Shown: positions 16,225 to 24,697 of the stretch, one piece after another
How positions within the stretch are numbered: the first letter of the stretch is position 1
Layout: the number at the start of each line of letters is the position of its first letter
Source of the DNA: Candidatus Korarchaeota archaeon NZ13-K
GTDB taxonomy: Archaea; Korarchaeota; Korarchaeia; Korarchaeales; Korarchaeaceae
DNA length: 64,000 bases
NCBI GenBank assembly: GCA_003344655.1
Contig: MAIU01000001.1
Location: 1-64,000, forward strand
Direction: 5' to 3'
The notes under the pieces: model-generated
Databases searched by the model: none
What the model was told of the DNA's origin: nothing
The model's input: only the letters and a program-made list of their open reading frames with translations
Position numbers and translations under genes: made by a program

Positions 16225-17274
16225 TCATCGTAGCTCGAGCCCAACGCCCTCGACCTCCACCACGCTGGGTCTGTCAAGCCCCCCTTCAACGTTGTACCTC
16301 ACGGGAAGGAACCTCTCAACGAGCCAAATGTTGCTCTCAGCATGTCTAGTCAGCTTGGATATCCCTATCCTCGATGCGCCCCTGGCTATCGCTAGATAGG
16401 GTATTATCATATCACCCGTGTGATTATCGAAGGCCATCCCGGTCCTCAGTTCACCTAAGAGCTTCAAGGCAGCATTCCTTCCGACGACCTCACTCGGTTT
16501 ACCCCTCTCACCCAACTCGTCTGCCCCTACTCGCGGATTCGAGTCGCTCCAAAGGACGATGCCTGCTCCTGGTCCTAAGTGATCGTCCTCGTGCCATTCC
16601 TCCTCTATTTCAACTGAGAACCCCTCATTCCTCAAGACCTCCGCCGCTGACCTGGATATCCTCTCAACCACGCTTCTAGGGAGCTTCACGGCATGGCATC
16701 TTCCTGAGATCCGGCTGAAGTTCTCCCTCTCCACCTTCCGGATCGGGCTGAGCTCGGATGGCCTCACGCGGAGCTCGACGATCCCTCCTCCCTTGGGATA
16801 GTGACCCCTCCTCAGGATCCTCAGCTCGGCCCTTGCGCCTAGAAGCGAGAGGTTAGGAAGGAATACATTGCTCATGTAATCTATGGGTGGCGCCATGGGG
16901 ACGTCGGTACCTCCCTTTATCCTCAGGACGGTCTCCCCCTCGGAGGTCAGGCAGACGGGTAGCACCGCTTGGATTATCAAGCTAACGCTACCCGCGGTCC
17001 CTATGTCTATCTCAAACGAGCCACTGAGCTTTCTCCTGGGGATGAACCTCACCCTGAGGGATCCCACGCTATCACCTTCCACCAAGGCGTCCGTGAGCCT
17101 AGCAAGGGCCCTCACCGCGTTAAGGTGCTGCGGCCTCAGACCAGGATTTGATCTCTTAACCCTTATGTTGAACACCTCCACGGGTCTCATGGTCATGGAG
17201 GAAAGAGCGATGGCGTACCTCAGTAGTGATCCTCCTCCCTCACCGTAGCTCCCATCTATCCTAACGAACTCCAT
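16225..17274 (-). CDS. rtcA: RNA 3'-terminal phosphate cyclase
   Basis: 349 residues. RtcA converts RNA 3'-phosphate to a 2',3'-cyclic phosphate using ATP through an enzyme-AMP intermediate on His. Family patterns: IDGSYGEGGGSLLRYAIALSS at the N terminus, NPGLRPQHLNAVRAL, IGTAGSVSLIIQAVLP, and the nucleotidylated His in SKLTRHAESN (H311). Full length. The leaderless ATG is 27 bp from the centre of the TATA element shared with ogt. The downstream RPA and XPF genes overlap or abut it, a link between RNA/DNA 3'-end chemistry and DNA repair that is suggestive but unproven. Confidence 0.93.
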   Translation of the reverse strand: MEFVRIDGSYGEGGGSLLRYAIALSSMTMRPVEVFNIRVKRSNPGLRPQHLNAVRALARLTDALVEGDSVGSLRVRFIPRRKLSGSFEIDIGTAGSVSLIIQAVLPVCLTSEGETVLRIKGGTDVPMAPPIDYMSNVFLPNLSLLGARAELRILRRGHYPKGGGIVELRVRPSELSPIRKVERENFSRISGRCHAVKLPRSVVERISRSAAEVLRNEGFSVEIEEEWHEDDHLGPGAGIVLWSDSNPRVGADELGERGKPSEVVGRNAALKLLGELRTGMAFDNHTGDMIIPYLAIARGASRIGISKLTRHAESNIWLVERFLPVRYNVEGGLDRPSVVEVEGVGLELR

Positions 17275-17295
17275 ACACTAGAATATCCCTAGCTC

Positions 17296-17307
17296 CATTT
17301 ATATTAG
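17296..17307. promoter_or_regulatory. TATA element shared by rtcA (minus) and ogt (plus)
   Basis: CATTTATATTAG is almost the same on both strands (TAATATAAAT in reverse). Its centre at about 17301 is 27 bp from the rtcA ATG and 32 bp from the ogt GTG. The two start codons are only 59 bp apart, leaving room for just one promoter core. Confidence 0.65.
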
Positions 17308-17332
17308 TGCACCGCCCGCTCCCATTCCGGGT

Positions 17333-17929
17333 GTGGGCACGGAGGTAGTCTTCTGGATCTTTGAAGTGGGAGGGAAGTTCATAGGGATTGCCAAGAGGGG
17401 GGAGCTCCTTTACTGCAACACGATACCACTCGGGAGCGAAGGGGAGGCCGAGGAGGATCTCGCGAGCAACTGCAGGGGCGCCTGGGGTGCGCTCAGGATG
17501 GTGAGAGGGAGGATCGAGGATGAGGCATTGGCTAGGGAGATATACTCGCTCTACTCAGGCGAGCCCAGGAGTTCACTGAGGGTGAACTTCGCGATCCACC
17601 CGAACAAGAGGTTTCAGGATGCCCTCAAAATGATGTCACTAATCCCGAGGGGGGTGTTCACCACATATGGCGAGCTAGCGAGGGCGCTGAACACCTCCCC
17701 GAGGGTCATCGGGTCCTACGCTGCTAGGAATCCGTACCCTCTACTCATACCCTGCCACAGGATCGTCAGGGGGGACATGGGAGTGGGAGGCTACGGTTAC
17801 GGGACTGAGCTAAAAGCCAGGCTTCTGATGATGGAGGGTGTGGAGGTGGATCTGAAGAGTATGAGGGTGAACCCTGATAAGCTTATCAGAGCTGAGGGGC
17901 TAATCGCGCTTGGGAGGTGTGTGCATTGA
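17333..17929 (+). CDS. ogt: Methylated-DNA--protein-cysteine methyltransferase
   Basis: 198-residue suicide repair protein that transfers alkyl groups from O6-alkylguanine in DNA to its own cysteine. The C-terminal domain has the helix-turn-helix region IPRGVFTTYGELARALNTSPRVIGSYAARNP and the active site LIPCHRIV with Cys141, followed by GGYGYGTELKARLLMMEG. The N-terminal ribonuclease-like domain is divergent. The GTG start is leaderless relative to the shared TATA element. Its TGA overlaps the TTG start of crenactin (TTGA), so the two genes are probably cotranscribed. Confidence 0.93.
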   Translation: MGTEVVFWIFEVGGKFIGIAKRGELLYCNTIPLGSEGEAEEDLASNCRGAWGALRMVRGRIEDEALAREIYSLYSGEPRSSLRVNFAIHPNKRFQDALKMMSLIPRGVFTTYGELARALNTSPRVIGSYAARNPYPLLIPCHRIVRGDMGVGGYGYGTELKARLLMMEGVEVDLKSMRVNPDKLIRAEGLIALGRCVH

Positions 17930-19212
17930 TAGCCCAACCCAAACCGGTCTTCGCCTCCGACTTCGGAACTTCCTACTACAAGTTCGGTCCCTGGTGGCTG
18001 ATGAAGACGGGTCCGAACGTGGTTGAGAACAGGGGATACTTTCCCAAGATATCCAAGGTTTCGGCCGAGGTCAGGGGCATAACGGCCAAGGAGGTGGTGG
18101 TCGGCGAGGAAGTGGCGGAGTACTTGGAGTCTAGGGCTGATCTGGCGAGGCTCTACTATCCCATGAGGAATGGGATCATAGAGAGGAACGATCAAAGGGG
18201 ATGGAGGGTGGTGAAGGAGCTGGTGAGATATGGATTACTCAAGTATCATCCTGGGAGAACGGATACGACTGGGCTCCCATTCTCCGGATTCCTAGTGGTG
18301 GCGGCGCTCGCGGCGCAGGCCCCCACTTACATGTACGAGAGATTTTTCGAGATACACGAGGAGGTGAACTCGGAGGAGGGTGGAAATCTGGTGAGGGCCG
18401 TCACTATAATCCCCCAACCGCTGGCTGTGGCCATAGCCGAGAAGGCGGTGGCCTGCATGGTGGTTGAGGCGGGCCATGGGAACACTCAGATCACGCCGAT
18501 AAGCAGGGACGTGATAAGGGCGGCCCTGATACCGCTCAACAGGGGAGGAAGCGACTCCGATAGGATAACTGCTCAGATACTGAAGGACCTCGGGTATCCG
18601 GATCTGGCCAGGGAGGAGAAGTTCGTCAGGATGTTCAAGGAGATGGTCGGTCTCCTACCGCTGGACTTGGATAAGGCAATCTCCTGGGCGAAGGATCATC
18701 CGGGTGCGCTGCAGTCCACCTTCAGGATTCCCGGAACCACGGTGGAGGTGGAGATGGGTGATAAGGCATGGCAGAGGTTCCTGATAGGGGAGTTCTTCTT
18801 CAACCCGGCGCACGAGCTTTTCGAGAGCTATTACACGAGGGGTTTCGTATCGCCTAGGGACACGCTGGTCGGCGGTGAGGTCATCCCAGGGAATGTGACG
18901 CTGGCCGAGGCGATCAGGCTCTCGATATCGAAGGTACCGGTGGAGCTTCAGACGTCCATCGCTAAGAGGGTGATCCTCTCAGGAGGAGCCTTTAACTGGA
19001 GCGTCCCAAAGGGGCTGGAGGGGATTGCGGCAGATTCCCCGACTAAGTTGAAGCACATGCTGAGATCCGTGGGCCTCGACGTTGAGCCTAAGTTGGTGTC
19101 TGATCCTCAGTTCAGCGTTTGGAGGGGCTCCATAGTGTATGGGATGGCCGTGAGTGAGGAGATAGCGTGGGACTGGTCCAAAATGGAGGGCTGGTATCAC
19201 ATAGGCAGGTGA
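17926..19212 (+). CDS. Crenactin (archaeal actin homologue)
   Basis: 428-residue actin-fold ATPase. The actin signature loops are in order: phosphate-1 SDFGTSYYKFGP (about 11-22), phosphate-2 EAGHGNTQITPI (about 181-192), adenosine-binding ILSGGAFNWSVP (about 350-361), and a C-terminal FSVWRGSIVYG (about 396-406) matching actin's YSVWIGGSILAS. Length and these motifs match crenactin of Thermoproteales and Korarchaeota, which forms actin-like filaments. The TTG start has GGGAGGTG upstream and overlaps the ogt stop; an upstream in-frame GTG (17917) is less likely. No recognisable arcadin gene adjoins it; neighbours are ogt and a convergent DUF72 gene (16 bp overlap). Role in cell shape or division is inferred. 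Confidence 0.9.
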   Translation: MIAQPKPVFASDFGTSYYKFGPWWLMKTGPNVVENRGYFPKISKVSAEVRGITAKEVVVGEEVAEYLESRADLARLYYPMRNGIIERNDQRGWRVVKELVRYGLLKYHPGRTDTTGLPFSGFLVVAALAAQAPTYMYERFFEIHEEVNSEEGGNLVRAVTIIPQPLAVAIAEKAVACMVVEAGHGNTQITPISRDVIRAALIPLNRGGSDSDRITAQILKDLGYPDLAREEKFVRMFKEMVGLLPLDLDKAISWAKDHPGALQSTFRIPGTTVEVEMGDKAWQRFLIGEFFFNPAHELFESYYTRGFVSPRDTLVGGEVIPGNVTLAEAIRLSISKVPVELQTSIAKRVILSGGAFNWSVPKGLEGIAADSPTKLKHMLRSVGLDVEPKLVSDPQFSVWRGSIVYGMAVSEEIAWDWSKMEGWYHIGR

Positions 19213-19952
19213 TGCTCCAACATGTACTTGAAGGCCCTGGCGTTCTCGAGGCTGAAGTAGGAGTTGTTGAAGAGCACGTAATTACTCTCAGCGGCATTCC
19301 GTTTCACGATGTCCATCAGCCTCAGGAGCTCCTCCTCTGAATAATTGTGGCTGTAGATGATCCTTTTCCCCTTCCTTGACCCATGAAGCCTGTAGTACCT
19401 GAATCTCCCATAGACAGGAGATTCGTAGAGCGGATCCACCACGTGAGTGATGCCCAACTCCTCCAGTATCCTCCTGAACTCCTCCCTCCTGAGCCAGCTC
19501 TCATCCCTGATCTCCCACCCCACCATAAGGGCCCCCTCCTTTACGGATCTGAAGAACTCCAGGGAGTTCCTCACGTTCTCATCGCTGGCTTTGAATGAAG
19601 GTGGGCTCTGAAACACCACTAGGCTAGAGTTTAGCTCCCTTAAAATCTCCCTGAACTTTTCCCATGACTCTAGATTCTTTCCAGTGGGTTTAAGTGATCC
19701 ATACTCGCTGTCGGGAGGGACGCCGGACTTCCTCCATATCGCGCTCGATGGGCTATGCGTGAAGACCATCCAAGCCTTCACCGCGAACTCGAAGGAATCC
19801 CTTCCAACATCTCTCCTCCACCTCCTGACGGTCTCCACACTCGGCAGCTTGTAGAATGTATCCTGAACCTCCACCAGATCAAATATCTCAGCATATTTCC
19901 TCTTGGATATCTGGAAACCGCAGCAGCCGACCTTGAAGACGGAGCCTCCCAC
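19197..19952 (-). CDS. DUF72 (YecE-like) TIM-barrel protein
   Basis: 251 residues. Patterns of the DUF72 family: VGCCGFQ at the N terminus, EVQDTFYKLPSVETVRRWR, FEFAVKAWMVFTH, VVFQSPPSFK, VGWEIRDESWLR, YYRLHGS, and YVLFNNSYFSLENA. The biochemical function of the family is not established, although a TIM-barrel fold is known. The GTG at 19952 lies about 35 bp from GTTAATTTTTC (about 19981-19993), fitting a nearly leaderless mRNA; a longer frame upstream is low-complexity and crosses the promoter. It overlaps the crenactin 3' end by 16 bp. Confidence 0.82.
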   Translation of the reverse strand: MGGSVFKVGCCGFQISKRKYAEIFDLVEVQDTFYKLPSVETVRRWRRDVGRDSFEFAVKAWMVFTHSPSSAIWRKSGVPPDSEYGSLKPTGKNLESWEKFREILRELNSSLVVFQSPPSFKASDENVRNSLEFFRSVKEGALMVGWEIRDESWLRREEFRRILEELGITHVVDPLYESPVYGRFRYYRLHGSRKGKRIIYSHNYSEEELLRLMDIVKRNAAESNYVLFNNSYFSLENARAFKYMLEHHLPM

Positions 19953-20094
19953 CCGGGTCCCGGGATCAGCAGCTGGGCATGAAAAATTAACTTTTCCGTC
20001 GGATAGCTTACGCGGATCGGGTGAGCGTGCTGCAGCTCCACCTTGGGGCATTCACCCCCTCACCATTTTATCCTCACGCTGAAACGGGCTGGTG

Positions 20095-21330
20095 ATGGAG
20101 GTGGTTAGGCTAGAGGGTAGAGAGGGCATCTTGGTGAGGACCCCGGTCAGCATAAGGGTTCTCTCAGGGGAAGCAGAGGTTTGGGGTGCGCCCTTCAGCA
20201 AGCTGGATCTCGAGCAGGAGGCGATGGATGTGCTGGTAACCGCTAAGGGAAGCGCTGAGCTTGAGATCAGTAAAAAAGATTACCTCAAAGTGGGAGATCC
20301 CGTCCCGGAGTGGTGGGAAGATCTGATAGACAGGATATCCGGCAAGACGGTCATATTCATAGGGAGAACAGATTCCGGAAAGAGCTCCTCAATACTGTAT
20401 CTCTCCAACAAGCTGATCTCGAGGGGTGAAAGGGTATCGCTGGTGGACTCTGATATAGGTCAGTCGGACCTCGGCCCTCCTGGGGTCATCTCCTCAGTCA
20501 ACTTGGAGAACCAAGTCCATCAGGTGAAGATGCTGGAGCCGGAGTTCATGTACTTCATAGGTGACAAGAGCCCCAGGGGGCATCTACTTCAGATGCTAAT
20601 GGGTGTTCGAGAGGCCGTCAGTAGCGTGAGGGGAAGGACCGTCCTCATAAACACCACGGGCTTCGTTGACGGTGCCGCGGCCAGGGTGCTCAAGAGGTGT
20701 AAGATCGAGGCCACTGACCCGGAGTTGGTGGTCATAATAGAGAGATCCGAGGGGGAGCTGGAGCACTTGGCGCGCACCGTCCCCAGGGGTTCGGAGGTGA
20801 TCAGGGTTAGCTCACCGGTTAGGGATGTTCTCAAGGACAGGAGCTACAGGATCCTCTCTCGGAGAGCATCCTTAAGGAGGTACTTGAAGGATGGATTCGT
20901 CAGGGAGATTGAGATAGATGATGTAGATCTTGAGAACACTTTCCTACTCACCGGCAGGGAAAAGAGTGAGTATTCCTCATTCCTAGGTGATCTGCTGGGA
21001 AGTAATGTGATATGGGTTGAGGAGGCCCCTGACATGTTGTTAATATTGACTGAGGGTCACTTCGACAGGGCTAAGGTGAGGAAGTTGGAGGATCTCCTGA
21101 AGAAGGAGGTTAGGTGCGCGCCAAAGGTGTTCTATGAGGATCTCTACGTCGGTTTGAAGTCCGGAGGGAGATGCGCAGGGGTGGGCATCCTGAAATCCCT
21201 AGATCTAAGGAACAGAAGAGCTACCGTTCTGACTAAATATCGCGGCGAGGTGGACTGCATATCGCTGGGGTTCATGAGGGTGACGGAGGAGGGTGATGAG
21301 TTGGGTGTCAGGGAGGTAGATTCCCCTTGA
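20095..21330 (+). CDS. Polynucleotide 5'-kinase of the Clp1/Grc3 family
   Basis: 411 residues. Archaeal Clp1/Grc3 homologues phosphorylate RNA (and DNA) 5'-hydroxyl ends. The Walker A motif is GRTDSGKSS at about 90-98, followed by SLVDSDIGQSDLGPPGVIS, the lid/base-binding region of this family, and INTTGFVDGAAARVLKR. The N-terminal beta domain (about 1-75) and C-terminal beta-rich domain (about 300-411) complete the Clp1-like layout. The leaderless ATG lies about 27 bp after CATTTTATCC; a GTG one codon earlier is possible. The stop overlaps the region where the glycerate kinase gene begins. A role in RNA repair or tRNA processing is inferred. Confidence 0.87.
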   Translation: MEVVRLEGREGILVRTPVSIRVLSGEAEVWGAPFSKLDLEQEAMDVLVTAKGSAELEISKKDYLKVGDPVPEWWEDLIDRISGKTVIFIGRTDSGKSSSILYLSNKLISRGERVSLVDSDIGQSDLGPPGVISSVNLENQVHQVKMLEPEFMYFIGDKSPRGHLLQMLMGVREAVSSVRGRTVLINTTGFVDGAAARVLKRCKIEATDPELVVIIERSEGELEHLARTVPRGSEVIRVSSPVRDVLKDRSYRILSRRASLRRYLKDGFVREIEIDDVDLENTFLLTGREKSEYSSFLGDLLGSNVIWVEEAPDMLLILTEGHFDRAKVRKLEDLLKKEVRCAPKVFYEDLYVGLKSGGRCAGVGILKSLDLRNRRATVLTKYRGEVDCISLGFMRVTEEGDELGVREVDSP

Positions 21331-21365
21331 GCGTGTCATACATAAAGAATGTAGAGGAGTTGACT

Positions 21366-22712
21366 ATGAATGGAATTTCCCAAAAGGATAGAAATGCAAG
21401 GAGATCTCTACTTCTATCTCTAGATAGAGCAATAGCTTCCGCGGACCCCTACAAGTCCGTCTCCAGCAGGTTCTCGGAGAGATCGATATTCCAGATGACC
21501 ACTTCGATAGAGCTGGATGGCTTCAGGAGGATATTCGTGGTGGGTGCTGGAAAGGCCAGCGGGATGATGGCGAAGGCCGTGGAGGATAGATTAGGGGAGA
21601 GCATATCGGAGGGCTGGGTTAACGTTCCGGCTAAGACCGAGAGGATGATTAGTCTCTCTAAGATAAGGCTGAACCCGGCAGGTCATCCGATTCCGGATGA
21701 GGGGAGCGTCAGGGGGGCCAAGGAGATCCTCAGGATAGCCTCCACGGCAGGCAAGGATGATCTGGTGATAGTGCTGATCTCCGGCGGGGGATCGGCCCTC
21801 ATGGAGTACCCCATGGAGGGGATAAGCCTGGAGGACCTGAGGGAGATGAACAGATTGCTGGTCCTGAGCGGGGCTGACATCAAGGAGATAAACACCGTAA
21901 GGAAGCACGTGTCCATGATCAAGGGAGGGAGACTTGCTGAGGCCGCTTATCCAGCCACAGTGGTCTCCCTGATAATATCTGATGTCATAGGGGATCCATT
22001 GGACACGATAGCCTCGGGCCCGACTGCTCCCGATGAAACTACGTTCCAGGATGCATGGGACGTTCTGAAAAACTACTCTTTAGTTGAAAAAATGCCCAGC
22101 TCTATCGTGAAAGTTATAAGGGATGGCATGGATGGAAGAATCCCCGAGACTCCGAAGCCCGGAGACCCAATATTCGATGATGTGACCAACATAATAGTTG
22201 CCAACAACATGAAGGCAATACAGGCGGCTGAGGGGTTCCTCCGGAGCCTGGGTTACAACACGCTGCTTCTGGGGTCCAGAATTCAAGGGGAGGCCAGGCA
22301 TGTGGGTAAGATGATGGCCGGACTGGCGGCATCGATAAAGAACGAGGGTATCCCGATATCGCCTCCTGCGGCCATCCTCATGGGAGGGGAGACCACGGTG
22401 ACTGTGACAGGAAGCGGAATAGGTGGGAGAAATCAGGAGCTTGTCCTAGGTGCCGTCAGGCATGTCGCTGGACTCGATGGTGTGGCGATAGCCTCCATAG
22501 GGACCGATGGGGTAGACGGTCTTTCTGACGCTGCCGGTGCCATATGCGACGGTCACACGCTTGAGAGAGCCCTGAAGGAAGGACTGAAACCCGAAGAATA
22601 CCTCAGGAACAACGATTCCTACACCTTCTTCTCTTGGTTGGGTGATACCATAATGACGGGGCCCACCCTAACCAACGTCATGGACGTCATGGGCATAGTT
22701 GTGGAGGACTGA
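21366..22712 (+). CDS. gckA: Glycerate 2-kinase (GckA/MOFRL family)
   Basis: 448 residues. Patterns: FVVGAGKASGMMAKAVE, NPAGHPIPDEGSVRGAKEIL, LISGGGSALMEYP, INTVRKHVSMIKGGRLA, SDVIGDPLDTIASGPT, and the MOFRL domain with GGETTVTVTGSGIGGRNQEL and IGTDGVDGLSDAAGA. It phosphorylates D-glycerate to 2-phosphoglycerate with ATP, as in archaeal non-phosphorylating sugar breakdown or serine/glycerate use. The ATG at 21366 has GAGGAG 6 nt upstream and is preferred; TTG at 21327, which overlaps the kinase stop, is the alternative. Cotranscribed with the polynucleotide kinase gene by position, with no clear functional link. Confidence 0.9.
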   Translation: MNGISQKDRNARRSLLLSLDRAIASADPYKSVSSRFSERSIFQMTTSIELDGFRRIFVVGAGKASGMMAKAVEDRLGESISEGWVNVPAKTERMISLSKIRLNPAGHPIPDEGSVRGAKEILRIASTAGKDDLVIVLISGGGSALMEYPMEGISLEDLREMNRLLVLSGADIKEINTVRKHVSMIKGGRLAEAAYPATVVSLIISDVIGDPLDTIASGPTAPDETTFQDAWDVLKNYSLVEKMPSSIVKVIRDGMDGRIPETPKPGDPIFDDVTNIIVANNMKAIQAAEGFLRSLGYNTLLLGSRIQGEARHVGKMMAGLAASIKNEGIPISPPAAILMGGETTVTVTGSGIGGRNQELVLGAVRHVAGLDGVAIASIGTDGVDGLSDAAGAICDGHTLERALKEGLKPEEYLRNNDSYTFFSWLGDTIMTGPTLTNVMDVMGIVVED

Positions 22713-22774
22713 TCGGAGCCATTTTTAAGTGAGACGCGTGATGATAGTCAGAGTTCCTGAAGCTGGGGAAGTTC

Positions 22775-23092
22775 ATGCCTAGGAGGAATCCGAGGGAAGA
22801 GAGGAGTTCTAAGGGATGGAAGGGTGTGAAGGGGAGGAAGGGAAGAGAGGACCTCTACCATCAAGTGGGGATGGATAGGCCGAGCAGGAGCGCTCAATCG
22901 CTGAAGCCAGGGGATACAATAGATGTGTTGGTGAGGTCGATCAACAGGAGGGGTGAGGGCGAGGGACTCTACGAGGGAAGGCAGGTCATAATATCGGGTG
23001 CCCCGGATCCGGGGCTAGTGGTGAGGGCTAGGGTCAGGAAGATCGCCGAGGGTAAAATATTCGCAGAGCTAGTGGAAGATGAGAGGGAATGA
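22775..23092 (+). CDS. TRAM-domain protein
   Basis: 105 residues: a basic, Arg/Lys-rich N-terminal tail (about 1-40) and a TRAM domain (about 44-103) with VRSINRRGEGEGLYEGRQVIISGA, LVVRARVRKIAEGKIFAELVE. TRAM is a small RNA-binding beta-barrel found in tRNA-modifying enzymes; stand-alone archaeal TRAM proteins have been described as RNA chaperones. TTTTTAAG at 22722-22729 lies about 50 bp upstream. The gene overlaps the TrmB-like regulator by 14 bp. Confidence 0.82.
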   Translation: MPRRNPREERSSKGWKGVKGRKGREDLYHQVGMDRPSRSAQSLKPGDTIDVLVRSINRRGEGEGLYEGRQVIISGAPDPGLVVRARVRKIAEGKIFAELVEDERE

Positions 23093-23810
23093 TAGAAAAG
23101 ACCTGTGGGGCTTAGTGAGGACGTTGAAGGAGATAGGGCTCTCGGAGTATGAAGCTAAGATACTTGCGCGCCTCAGCTTGAGCAGGGAGCCCTTGAGGGT
23201 GGCTGATCTGAGCTCGCTAACAGGCGTCCCTCGCACAAAGGTTTACCCGGTGATCTCCTCGCTGGAGAGGGGGGGACTCGTTAGGGTACATGGAGGGAGG
23301 CCTATCAAAATCTCCGCACCTCCGCCCAGCGAGCTGGCTTCCCTGCTAGCTGAGAGGATCCTCTCAGAGACTTCAACCAAGCTATCATTGCTGGACGTCC
23401 TCTTCAGGCTCAACCTGACGGAGGGGCTCTGGGTGGTGGAGAGATCCACGATACCGGTGAGGGGAGAAAGGACAATAAGCAGAATATCTTCAACTATAAT
23501 TATGGGTGCTAGGGAAAAAATAAACATAATTTTAAGTGAGAGGAACATCTATTTACTTCCAAAGAGGCTTCCGAACATAGTGAGCGCCGTCGTGGAGAGT
23601 CCATCCACACACTCAGCCCTAGGGATCCCGAGGGCCCGCTGCAGGATAGTGGGGAAGCACAGCGTGTTCATGGTCCTAAGCGAGAGCGCATGTATATTCA
23701 GCGACGAGGGGCTCAATAGCGGGATCTTCACATCAGAGGAAAGTCTGCTATCAGCCTTCTCCGATCTATTCAAAGGGCTTTACGCTTCAGGGGTCATCCC
23801 ACCGAGGTAA
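23079..23810 (+). CDS. TrmB-family helix-turn-helix regulator
   Basis: 243 residues. The N-terminal winged helix matches TrmB: LKEIGLSEYEAKILARL, VADLSSLTGVPRTKVYPVISSLERGGLV, HGGRPIKISAPPPSELASLL. The C-terminal part has a PLD-like nuclease-fold look (REKINIILSERNIYLL) but no HKD motif, as in other TrmB effector domains. TrmB proteins respond to sugars or other small molecules; the ligand here is unknown. It overlaps the TRAM gene by 14 bp, and two unknown genes follow. Confidence 0.82.
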   Translation: MRGNDRKDLWGLVRTLKEIGLSEYEAKILARLSLSREPLRVADLSSLTGVPRTKVYPVISSLERGGLVRVHGGRPIKISAPPPSELASLLAERILSETSTKLSLLDVLFRLNLTEGLWVVERSTIPVRGERTISRISSTIIMGAREKINIILSERNIYLLPKRLPNIVSAVVESPSTHSALGIPRARCRIVGKHSVFMVLSESACIFSDEGLNSGIFTSEESLLSAFSDLFKGLYASGVIPPR

Positions 23811-23825
23811 GGATTAAATGGCAGG

Positions 23826-24236
23826 TTGGATGGGGACAGGGGGGTTGCTTTGAGCCCGGAGGAAGAGGGCTACGAGTGGGAACTGGAATTGCTCAGGGTT
23901 AGCTCCCTGCTCGACCTACTGAGGCTGGCGGCATCCTCCAACTCCGTCTCTGTGCTGGTGGAGTTCTGGAGCGACACCCTCAAGGGGAGGGTTATAGGGA
24001 CATTCGCCAACAACTACGGGATAACGAAGCCCGATGTTTTCTCATTCACCGTCTACGACGGGAAGGAAGAAGGTAACTTCCTAGTTTACAGGGCGGACGA
24101 GACCGGAGAGCGATATGAGTTCTTGGAGGGGTTGTCCTCAGATAAGATAACCTTTCCCGTGATAAAGCTCTTCAAGGAGCCCTATTGGTTCTCGGAGAGG
24201 TTGAGATCGAGCGGGATGGCGGATGACGCGGAATAA
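23826..24236 (+). CDS. Hypothetical protein in the TRAM/TrmB operon
   Basis: 136 residues; family not recognised. Acidic, no Cys, no membrane helix. The N-terminal half is helical (ELELLRVSSLLDLLRLAASS), the second half looks beta-rich with several Phe/Tyr (IGTFANNYGITKPDVFSFTVYDGKEEG). Start uncertain: TTG at 23826 or TTG at 23850. It follows the TrmB-like gene by 15 bp and overlaps the next small gene by 14 bp, so it belongs to the same operon. Confidence 0.6.
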   Translation: MDGDRGVALSPEEEGYEWELELLRVSSLLDLLRLAASSNSVSVLVEFWSDTLKGRVIGTFANNYGITKPDVFSFTVYDGKEEGNFLVYRADETGERYEFLEGLSSDKITFPVIKLFKEPYWFSERLRSSGMADDAE

Positions 24237-24582
24237 GTGGTTATTAATTTTCTTTATGTCAATGTTAATATTATCTGCTTTAATCCTCAGCTATAAAGGA
24301 GTTAATAAAATTCACTCAAATGTCAGGGCTCGCATGGAGTGTCACGGTGGAATCGCCTACATAACCCTGGAGAATGAGGGGGATGCCTGCAGGATCTACT
24401 ACGTCACGGTCACGGAGGGGGATGACATAGTGGAGATGCTGGAGCTCAACAGGATTTTGGATAGGGGGAAGAGCGTCCTGGAGCTGAATATAACTGATGA
24501 GAGGTACAAGGTCTCGATAGTACTTGACAGAGGTGTCATCGGCGGTCTTTCATGCGGTTCAAGCGGGCGATCCCAACCGTAG
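24223..24582 (+). CDS. Small secreted or membrane-anchored hypothetical protein
   Basis: 119 residues with one N-terminal hydrophobic helix (WLLIFFMSMLILSALILSY) after a short basic start, then an extracytoplasmic beta-rich domain (GGIAYITLENEGDACRIYYVTVTEG) with three Cys and two N-glycosylation sequons. The domain reads like a small beta-sandwich of the kind seen in archaeal surface or pilin-associated proteins, but no class III signal peptide is clear. Last gene of the TRAM/TrmB unit, ending just upstream of tRNA-Pro. AT-rich at its start compared with its neighbours. Confidence 0.55.
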   Translation: MTRNKWLLIFFMSMLILSALILSYKGVNKIHSNVRARMECHGGIAYITLENEGDACRIYYVTVTEGDDIVEMLELNRILDRGKSVLELNITDERYKVSIVLDRGVIGGLSCGSSGRSQP

Positions 24583-24611
24583 AGCTTTTATTTACTCCCA
24601 GTCCAGCTGGC

Positions 24612-24685
24612 GGGGCCGTGGTCTAGCTAGGTAGGATGCCGGCCTCGGGAGCCGGAGGTCCCGGGTTCAAATCCCGGCGGCCCCA
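24612..24685 (+). tRNA. tRNA-Pro (CGG anticodon)
   Basis: 74 nt. Acceptor GGGGCCG pairs with CGGCCCC (24678-24684), discriminator A. The anticodon stem CCGGC/GCCGG holds loop CTCGGGA, anticodon CGG with G37 as in proline tRNAs. T-arm CCGGG-TTCAAAT-CCCGG. A TATA element CTTTTATTTA at about 24585-24594 is centred about 22 bp upstream. The next protein gene starts only 12 bp after the tRNA. Confidence 0.96.
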
Positions 24686-24697
24686 TCGGGTGAAGGA

